DNA of 13,711 nucleotides. Origin: Desulfuromonadales bacterium. GTDB taxonomy: Bacteria > Desulfobacterota > Desulfuromonadia > Desulfuromonadales > UBA2294. The stretch lies in NCBI GenBank assembly GCA_030591795.1, contig JAUVAJ010000009.1, positions 1 to 13,711 of the forward strand, written 5' to 3'. Positions 8,503 through 13,711 of this stretch are shown piece by piece. Position numbers and translations under genes: made by a program. The notes under the pieces are model-generated. The model searched no databases. It saw only the letters and a program-made list of their open reading frames with translations, and was not told where the DNA came from. The number at the start of each line of letters is the position of its first letter. The first letter of the stretch is position 1.

Positions 8503-8829
8503 ATGCCTGATAACAAACTGAAACACGTTGAAATAGAGTGGGCTGAATTTATAAACGGAAATTGTGGCCAGACTACACATATATATTCTTCTATCGAAAA
8601 ACTCCGACAGTCGATAGTTGAAGGACTAGGGAGTGATATTTTAAAAGGTTTTTCTATCGCACAATTCAATCGAGAAATAGACGGAGAAATTCATGGTGAG
8701 ATAGGTTCTGGTTGCAATACTGAAAGCTTTGATGCCCTTTTGGAAAAATCTATTCCTTTTGACGATCGACTTGCAGAACGAATTAATAGTTTAATTGGAG
8801 GCGCTGATGTTGATTGGAGCAACCACTAA
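8503..8829 (+). CDS. Unrecognised 108-residue acidic protein
   Basis: I do not recognise a family. The start at ATG 8503 is preferred over the in-frame ATG at 8461, because AGGAG at 8488-8492 lies 10 nt before it while nothing like a ribosome binding site precedes 8461. The protein begins HVEIEWAEFINGNCGQTTHIY, a likely beta-rich segment, continues with a helical stretch (SSIEKLRQSIVEG) and a repeat-like IDGEIHGEIGSG, and ends in an acidic tail. No signal peptide or membrane segment is seen, so it is probably cytoplasmic. It is on the same strand as the phosphatase that starts 80 bases downstream and could share its transcript. The frame is complete. Confidence 0.6.
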   Translation: MPDNKLKHVEIEWAEFINGNCGQTTHIYSSIEKLRQSIVEGLGSDILKGFSIAQFNREIDGEIHGEIGSGCNTESFDALLEKSIPFDDRLAERINSLIGGADVDWSNH

Positions 8830-8909
8830 ATTCCGACGATGAGTAGTTGAAATGTGAGGTATCAATAGATAGTTAGATTAGCGAATTCCTACTTATAGAT
8901 GGTGGAGAA

Positions 8910-9653
8910 ATGAGATTAATCGGGGTCGGGGACGTACACGGTGAACATAAGAAGTTGCGAGCACTTCTTAAAAATATAGAACCACAACTAGAAGACCAGT
9001 TTGTCTTTCTGGGAGATTTCGTGGATCGTGGTAGCGATACTAAAGGTGTGATTGATTATCTTTTGGAGTTTCAGCATCAATTCCCCTCGACTGTTTTTCT
9101 CCGTGGAAACCATGACTGGATGATGTTGGATTGCCTGGCTGAATCAGGGATTGAAACAGGAGTACAGAAACTACTTGATGTCTCTTACGGATGGCGCTTT
9201 GAGATGGGTTGGCGGGTTAATGTGGATTTCGGAACCACTCGAGTTTGGTTGATGAATGGTGCCGATTCAACGATGAAGAGCTACGGTATAGAATTTCCAA
9301 AGCGACTCGAAGATTTGAGAAGGGTTATGGAATGCATACCAAAAGAGCATCTTGCGTTTCTCGCAAACACTAAACTTTGGTTTGAGCAAGCGAATCACAT
9401 TTTTATGCACGCTCCCGGGGTTAATCCCAAAGAGCCGCTAGAAGAGCAAGACCCGTATAATTTCATATGGGAGAGATATATTGATCCTGAATATTTTGAA
9501 TTATATAAAAAAACAGTAGTACATGGACATAACCGCGTGCCGGAGGTTCTCTTTTCTAGGACACAAATTTCGGTCGATACCGGCGCTGGATATATAGGTG
9601 GGAAACTCAGCGCATGTGATGTGCTCACAGGAGAAACATGGTCGGTTTCATGA
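8910..9653 (+). CDS. PPP-family serine/threonine protein phosphatase (bacterial, lambda-phosphatase-like)
   Basis: This 247-residue enzyme is a metal-dependent phosphatase of the PPP superfamily, which includes phage lambda phosphatase and bacterial PrpA/PrpB types that remove phosphate from Ser/Thr (sometimes Tyr or His). The three diagnostic blocks are present: GD8-V-H10-G, GD36-F-V-D39-R-G and R-G-N67-H68-D69. The later metal ligands H167 (MHAPG) and H205-G-H207 follow. It is cytoplasmic, with no signal peptide. GGTGGAG just before ATG 8910 is a good ribosome binding site. A small unknown gene lies 80 bases upstream and another starts 25 bases downstream, all on the same strand, so a three-gene unit is plausible. 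No partner protein kinase is seen in the window, and the target is unknown. Confidence 0.92.
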   Translation: MRLIGVGDVHGEHKKLRALLKNIEPQLEDQFVFLGDFVDRGSDTKGVIDYLLEFQHQFPSTVFLRGNHDWMMLDCLAESGIETGVQKLLDVSYGWRFEMGWRVNVDFGTTRVWLMNGADSTMKSYGIEFPKRLEDLRRVMECIPKEHLAFLANTKLWFEQANHIFMHAPGVNPKEPLEEQDPYNFIWERYIDPEYFELYKKTVVHGHNRVPEVLFSRTQISVDTGAGYIGGKLSACDVLTGETWSVS

Positions 9654-9678
9654 CTGGAGTGTTTCGTAGCTAAACATC

Positions 9679-9954
9679 ATGCCCATTAAAATCAAAATAG
9701 AAGTAAATGATCGTGAAGTTATTGAAATCCAAGGCCGGAATTGCGGTCCGGTGGAGGGTAGGGGTAGTTCAGTCAGGCGTTATAGCTATAGTGCAAAGAG
9801 TTTCGGTGTAGAGATAACGGGTGAAGTGACTCATAACCGGGGCACAGGTGTTGAACGACTGGCTGGGATAATATTACTGGATATTTCGAATCATAAAGCC
9901 AATCCCACTGATGCTGCTGAGCTTTTGGCTGCCCGTATTAGAGAGGGTGGATAA
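9679..9954 (+). CDS. Unrecognised 91-residue protein
   Basis: I do not recognise a family. The protein opens with alternating strand-like residues (IKIKIEVNDREVIEIQG), has a Gly/Arg-rich turn (EGRGSSVRRY), a second strand-rich part and a helical C terminus (DAAELLAARIREGG); this pattern suggests a small alpha/beta fold. No signal peptide or membrane segment is present. An in-frame stop at 9667-9669 lies 12 bases before the ATG, so the gene cannot start earlier. The only candidate ribosome binding site, GGAG at 9656-9659, is about 19 nt away, too far for normal use. Translation may depend on coupling to the phosphatase gene that ends 25 bases upstream. Confidence 0.55.
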   Translation: MPIKIKIEVNDREVIEIQGRNCGPVEGRGSSVRRYSYSAKSFGVEITGEVTHNRGTGVERLAGIILLDISNHKANPTDAAELLAARIREGG

Positions 9955-10295
9955 TGTTGTAATTTTTGGTCAAATGTATAAATTTTCTTTCCATCGCTTG
10001 AATCGATAAATTGTATCTAATTGCCCCCCCATGAAATGCGCAAAAAGGTTCAATCTGAGAAAATATAACATCGCCTCTCTAGCGCACTCTTCACTTGTTT
10101 TAACCAAAAATATTGTAAATAAAGAACATAAACCGAATAGATTATCGGTATAATTATTGTTTTTTTATAAATGTTGATTTGTTGTTGTTTATTAAGTGTT
10201 TGCAAGTATTGTTGTATCCTCTTGAAATTGTTAAGAAAATAATTTGTTGACTTTGTTTGTTTTTGTTTGTTATTGGGTGTGTTCAAATTAAAAAT
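9955..10295. other. Gene-free, T-rich leader region before the riboswitch
   Basis: About 340 bases hold no credible gene. The minus-strand open frame here encodes low-complexity Asn/Lys/Gln and is an artefact of T-rich DNA. Visible elements are a C7 run at 10024-10030, a short inverted repeat ACCGA (10132-10136) / TCGGT (10145-10149) followed by T-rich sequence, and TTTGTTTG-type runs at 10251-10270. The promoter of the riboswitch-controlled gene must lie here. Confidence 0.55.
10247..10276 (+). promoter_or_regulatory. Weak sigma-70-type promoter candidate for the riboswitch transcript
   Basis: TTGACT at 10247-10252 matches five of six bases of the -35 consensus. With an 18-base spacer the -10 position is TATTGG at 10271-10276, matching only three of six. 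Transcription would start near 10283, just upstream of the aptamer, which is the right geometry. The poor -10 makes this a candidate only; an activator or another sigma factor may be used. Confidence 0.3.
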
Positions 10296-10299
10296 AGTG

Positions 10300-10392
10300 T
10301 TCTACTTAATACCGAAGAGCCAAACCTCTCGTGAGGGGGGGACGGAAAGCTGCGGGTCTTCAGATTTTGAAGATAGCCGGGTCGACGAAGAA
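10300..10392 (+). ncRNA. GEMM-I riboswitch aptamer (cyclic-dinucleotide sensor; c-di-GMP or cGAMP)
   Basis: The sequence follows the GEMM-I (RF01051) layout closely. AAACC at 10322-10326 leads into a 6-bp stem 10325-10330 / 10335-10340 (two G-U pairs) capped by the GNRA tetraloop GTGA. The conserved GACGGAAAGC follows at 10341-10350. A second stem, 10357-10362 (TCTTCA) with 10368-10373 (TGAAGA), has a five-base loop. AGCCGGGT closes the core at 10375-10382. GACGGAAAGC and AGCCGGG resemble the Geobacter GEMM-Ib subgroup more than Vibrio Vc2. The base aligned with Vc2 G20 is G10319, as in c-di-GMP sensors, whereas the base aligned with C92 is A10385, which is unusual. The P1 ends are approximate (TTCT 10300-10303 with AGAA 10389-10392). 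It controls the secreted-protein gene at 10464. Confidence 0.88.
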
Positions 10393-10428
10393 TTATTTTC
10401 TTTTGCCGATCCGGTTTTTTGTTTTTTT
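10375..10428 (+). terminator. Riboswitch expression platform: intrinsic terminator overlapping the aptamer
   Basis: CCGGGTCG at 10377-10384 pairs with CGATCCGG at 10407-10414 (one G-U). The stem extends outward by G10376-T10415 and A10375-T10416, and inward by AAGAA (10388-10392) with TTCTT (10398-10402). TTTTTT-G-TTTTTTT follows at 10415-10428, a very strong U tract. The 5' arm is the same sequence that closes the aptamer core, so aptamer and terminator are mutually exclusive. Ligand binding should therefore block termination and switch the downstream gene on. Confidence 0.85.
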
Positions 10429-10449
10429 ATACATAATTTTGTTGTCAAT

Positions 10450-10456
10450 GGAGGGG
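10450..10456 (+). promoter_or_regulatory. Strong ribosome binding site setting the GTG start at 10464
   Basis: GGAGGGG at 10450-10456 lies 7 nt before GTG 10464. The product of that start begins with a textbook signal peptide, which confirms GTG as the initiation codon although no ATG is available in this frame nearby. Confidence 0.8.
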
Positions 10457-10463
10457 ACGCAAG

Positions 10464-13400
10464 GTGAAATTACGTCTATTAGGGCTGATAGCTGTTGTCG
10501 CGGTTTTTCTTTTTGCATCAACCGCAAGTGCAGAACGTTTTTCTCTGGAGTCTGATCTCTCCAAATCTTTCAAAAAAACAAATAGCATTGTTGAGAGGGC
10601 TATTGCCAAGCTTGACAATGGTAAAAAGGTCGATTCAGAGATTGCTCAGCTTCAGATTGTCTATGAATCAATTTCAGCAATTGACCTTCTGTATCGAGCA
10701 AGATTAGAATCTCAGGTTGAGAAAGCCGCAGAAGTCGGTGGCTTGGCAACTGAACGCCAATTACAACTTGTCCAGCATTACACAGAGAGCATCCAAGACT
10801 TACTTTCCAAATTTGAAGAGACTCTTGCTCCTGATGGTTTCAATCAAAGCAATCTACATCAGATTCGGGATCTGATCAGAACGTTCCTGCCGCACAAAGA
10901 CCGTCCCATTCACGGCCTGCTTCCCTATCAGCACCTGAACTATTCGCAAGTCCTCCCCAATATTTCTCCCGTTGTGTCACCCGCATATAAAGTCACCGGT
11001 GCAACTGTAACCAACGTCGACACAGAAGGCTCTCCAGAAGCCCCTGTCTCGGTAATGATTGCGGCCAAGGCCGAAGAGCTTGGTTGGAGTCCGGTTGCTA
11101 TCTACGAGTGGGTTAAAAACAATATAAAGACCGAGTGGTACTGGGGTGCCATGAAGGGTGCGGAAGAGACCCTGCAGCAGCTCAGTGGCAATGATGCTGA
11201 TCAGGCAGCCCTACTGGTCGCCATGTTACGTGCAAGTGGGTACCCGACACGTTACGTTCAAGGTGTTATCGAGTTTTTTCCGGACGATATCCAGACGGTT
11301 GTTGAGCAGACAGGTGTTCAGGATTTTGCGCAGGTTGGTGAATTGTTCCGCCGCGCCGGTATCCCGTATCAAGCTGTCAATAGTGACAGCAACTACCAGA
11401 TTGAGCACATCTGGGTTGAGACCAAAGTCCCCTATGCCAATTACAGAGGACTTGTTTCCGATATAAATGGTGAAGCCTGGCTACCACTTGATACCAGTAT
11501 CAAGGTTGCCGGTTATTCCGATATTGTACCATCAGTCGATCTGATGCAAGAAGCCGGACAGGATAACCCTCTACTGACAGCGCGTGACACCTATCTGAGT
11601 ACAGCTCAATCCTTGACTCCACTCGGTCAGTTGCAAGTCGATTCGCAGACCTTTCTCGACACTAATTACACCGGTCAGTTGTATTCAGATATTCTGTCAC
11701 AAAGAACCCAATCTGCAGAAACTCTGAATATCCTTCCCGGTAGTCCGCAGTTCAACGAGATTGCAGTAACCGCAGAATACACATCTTTACCAGCAGCGCT
11801 ATTGCACACGATTCAATTCAACGCGACTCTGACAGATTCATCGCCAGTGTTTGATATCACCCTGAATGCATATGAGTTGTCAAACAAGAAGATCGTGATC
11901 AGCTATGAGCCGGAAACGGTTGAAGATCAGGAGATTATCAATAGCTGGGGAGGTCTAGCAAATACCCCCGCCTACCTGGTTCATTTGCGTCCTGTGTTGC
12001 TGGTTGATGGCAATAGAGTTGTAGTTGGCAAAGAAGGCCTACCGCTTGGCGATATATTTAATTTTCAGGTTGATGTCACGTCGCCTAACGGAACCATCAA
12101 TTATACCAATATTGTTGAAACCGGATACCCGCAAGCGGTGGCCGTCGTTTCGCAAAACGCGTTTGTTCCAGATCAAGCATCAGTTGGTAATGAAGCTGAT
12201 GCGATCATGTTTCATGAAGCTCTGACCTATATTGATCTTTGGAATGCGAGTGAAAATGAACTTGGCGACCTGTTGCAGGTTACCGTAGTACGTCCAATTC
12301 CCACCATAACTACAATCGGCGGCATGCTTGAAGTTATCGCCCCATTAGGCGTTCCGCAGGGAGTGATCTGGAAGGGGTTGTATGTCGATGCTGATTTGCG
12401 GGCTGTTGAGCCAATTAACCGCACCTTGATTACCGATGACCGCGAAAAAACCTTCATGCAGTTGTCGGCACTCGAAGGGTCTGAACTCGAAGCCTGGATT
12501 TTTGAAGACCCGACCGGGTTGCTCGGAGCGAGTGGTGGAGTTGAGAGTATTTCAACTGCAGAACTGTTCGGTCTGGTCAATGATCAGTCAGTAGTGATTC
12601 ACACCATCGATTTAGCTAACGTCGATACGCTTCTACCAACACTTGGTCTTGCATCCAATCTCGCGGCCGATATTGATGACGCTGTTCGCAATCAGGGTCA
12701 GACAGTTCAGGTCCCGGCAACAGATATTACACATGTGAATTGGATCGGTACCGGTTACATCAAAGAAAATCTTACAACCGGCGAGGCAGGCTACATGCTC
12801 TCCGGAGCATTAGCAGGAAGCTCAACGGTAATGGGCCTGGAGATGTGGCCTGTCGAACTACTCAGTACATTAGAGAGCCCATTTGGGGTTGAGCCTAATA
12901 CCAATCCTGATTCTGCTGAATGGATTGGGAAAATCCAGCCACTGGCATTAAGGATTGCGACTGCGGGTCTGGAATTGTCAAGTCCGTTGATGGTTCAGGT
13001 TGTGGATGACTTTGGTGTGCCAGTTGAAGGGGCTTCAGTTACTTTTTCTGTGTCAATAGATGGTAGTGAAGGCTATTTGATTGATGATGAAGATGCGGAT
13101 CAAACCAGCCTTGATGTTGTTACTAGTCGCGATGGCATTGCCTATGTCCGTTTCCGTGCTGGTGAGGTGATTTCAGCGGCAACGCCTATTGGTTATCAAG
13201 GCGATGGTGATGTTTTCGCAAATGTTATTGGTCAGAATTTTGTTAATGCACAATTGAAAATTGGATCACTGCGTTCACTCGCTACACCGTTTGCAATCTT
13301 GACCTTTGCGGGCGAGCCTGATCCGGCAAACGTAATTGTCCAAGGGGATGGTAGCTGGGGCCGTTCTTTTACTTCATCGGGACCAGTCAACGTCAAATTT

Positions 13401-13711
13401 TTGGATAAGTTTTTCAATGGCGTTGCTAACTGGCCGGTGACCTTTACGGCCGATAAGGCTATACCCAAAACAGGGTCCTTATGTGCTGATGTTGACTCTT
13501 ACTCTCCTGCGAATAAAGCAGAGCTTGTTGATTACCTGGATGAATGTCTAGCTACCTATGGAGATTGCCCATCGGCTGCTAGTTCAAAACAGTTAATCAG
13601 CGCATCTTTTGGTGCTACTGCTGTCGTCTCCATTTTGGGTGAAGTGCCGTATGCCGAATACCCAATTCATGTGTCATATTCTACCCCTCAAAATGGGCAG
13701 ACAGATCAAAC
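10464..13711 (+). CDS. Large secreted protein with transglutaminase-like and Ig-like regions (3' end outside the window)
   Basis: The frame is open for 1082 codons from GTG 10464 to the window end with no stop. Residues 1-23 are a Sec signal peptide (basic KLR, hydrophobic core, ASTASA with cleavage after A23). A helical, Gln/Glu-rich region (about 25-135) precedes a transglutaminase-like domain (about 190-345). There, GAMKGAEETLQQ, the LLVAMLRASGYPTRYVQG helix region, H315 in HIWVE and D343 in LPLDTS match the family. The catalytic Cys position is D244 in the G-N-D-A-D-Q motif. Later, YEPETVEDQ and AYLVHLRPVLLVDG resemble large secreted transglutaminase-like proteins, some found next to or fused with RHS repeats. 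An Ig-like (Big-1 type) segment starts near residue 840 (VQVVDDFGVPVEGASVTF). Four late Cys residues could form disulfides. Role is inferred as surface or secreted adhesion or matrix factor under cyclic-dinucleotide control. Confidence 0.85.
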   Translation, partial: MKLRLLGLIAVVAVFLFASTASAERFSLESDLSKSFKKTNSIVERAIAKLDNGKKVDSEIAQLQIVYESISAIDLLYRARLESQVEKAAEVGGLATERQLQLVQHYTESIQDLLSKFEETLAPDGFNQSNLHQIRDLIRTFLPHKDRPIHGLLPYQHLNYSQVLPNISPVVSPAYKVTGATVTNVDTEGSPEAPVSVMIAAKAEELGWSPVAIYEWVKNNIKTEWYWGAMKGAEETLQQLSGNDADQAALLVAMLRASGYPTRYVQGVIEFFPDDIQTVVEQTGVQDFAQVGELFRRAGIPYQAVNSDSNYQIEHIWVETKVPYANYRGLVSDINGEAWLPLDTSIKVAGYSDIVPSVDLMQEAGQDNPLLTARDTYLSTAQSLTPLGQLQVDSQTFLDTNYTGQLYSDILSQRTQSAETLNILPGSPQFNEIAVTAEYTSLPAALLHTIQFNATLTDSSPVFDITLNAYELSNKKIVISYEPETVEDQEIINSWGGLANTPAYLVHLRPVLLVDGNRVVVGKEGLPLGDIFNFQVDVTSPNGTINYTNIVETGYPQAVAVVSQNAFVPDQASVGNEADAIMFHEALTYIDLWNASENELGDLLQVTVVRPIPTITTIGGMLEVIAPLGVPQGVIWKGLYVDADLRAVEPINRTLITDDREKTFMQLSALEGSELEAWIFEDPTGLLGASGGVESISTAELFGLVNDQSVVIHTIDLANVDTLLPTLGLASNLAADIDDAVRNQGQTVQVPATDITHVNWIGTGYIKENLTTGEAGYMLSGALAGSSTVMGLEMWPVELLSTLESPFGVEPNTNPDSAEWIGKIQPLALRIATAGLELSSPLMVQVVDDFGVPVEGASVTFSVSIDGSEGYLIDDEDADQTSLDVVTSRDGIAYVRFRAGEVISAATPIGYQGDGDVFANVIGQNFVNAQLKIGSLRSLATPFAILTFAGEPDPANVIVQGDGSWGRSFTSSGPVNVKFLDKFFNGVANWPVTFTADKAIPKTGSLCADVDSYSPANKAELVDYLDECLATYGDCPSAASSKQLISASFGATAVVSILGEVPYAEYPIHVSYSTPQNGQTDQ

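Noticed and set aside
6461..8509. CRISPR array, tRNA gene or insertion sequence in the accessory block
   Set aside because: No regularly spaced repeats, no cloverleaf with a T-loop GTTCRA, and no transposase or terminal inverted repeats were found.
10050..10286. 78-codon minus-strand frame
   Set aside because: The protein is low-complexity Asn/Lys/Gln/Ile, as expected from translating T-rich leader DNA, and it covers the promoter region of the riboswitch transcript.
10267..10707. Several short plus-strand frames across the riboswitch and the start of the large gene
   Set aside because: They run through the structured RNA or lie out of frame with the signal-peptide-bearing gene at 10464, which explains the coding signal better.

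Overview
The window looks like a chromosomal segment of a Desulfuromonadales/Geobacterales-type bacterium (former Deltaproteobacteria). That placement is inference. It rests on the carB-greA-DUF1858-recG order, which I associate with this group, on the style of the proteins, and on a GEMM-I riboswitch in front of a large secreted protein, an arrangement common in Geobacter relatives.

Region 1 (1-6023, + strand) is a compact housekeeping block. It holds the 3' part of carB (pyrimidine/arginine biosynthesis), greA (transcript cleavage factor), a 69-residue DUF1858 redox-disulfide protein and recG (branched-DNA helicase). A 10-bp hairpin separates carB from greA. The last three genes are tightly packed: the ribosome binding site of the DUF1858 gene overlaps the greA stop, and recG starts 17 nt further on.

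Region 2 (6024 to about 10290) is visibly richer in A+T, loosely packed and of mixed orientation, like an accessory island. It carries a DUF5983-like small protein (-), a six-cysteine 97-residue protein (+), a calcineurin-like metallophosphoesterase (-), a 108-residue unknown (+), a PPP-family protein phosphatase (+) and a 91-residue unknown (+). No integrase, transposase, tRNA or attC site was found, so how the block arrived is not visible. Several inverted repeats lie in the gaps.

Region 3 (about 10296-13711) is the most striking part. A GEMM-I riboswitch aptamer overlaps the 5' arm of a strong intrinsic terminator, and a gene starting at GTG 10464 runs off the window end. The geometry predicts an ON switch: the cyclic dinucleotide stabilises the aptamer, the terminator cannot form, and the gene is read through. 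The product is a secreted protein of more than 1080 residues. It has a signal peptide, a transglutaminase-like fold whose catalytic Cys position is Asp, a long extracellular-type region and an Ig-like segment. The aptamer has unusual bases at the two positions I align with the ligand-contacting G20 and C92 of the Vibrio Vc2 riboswitch, so its ligand should be tested rather than assumed.
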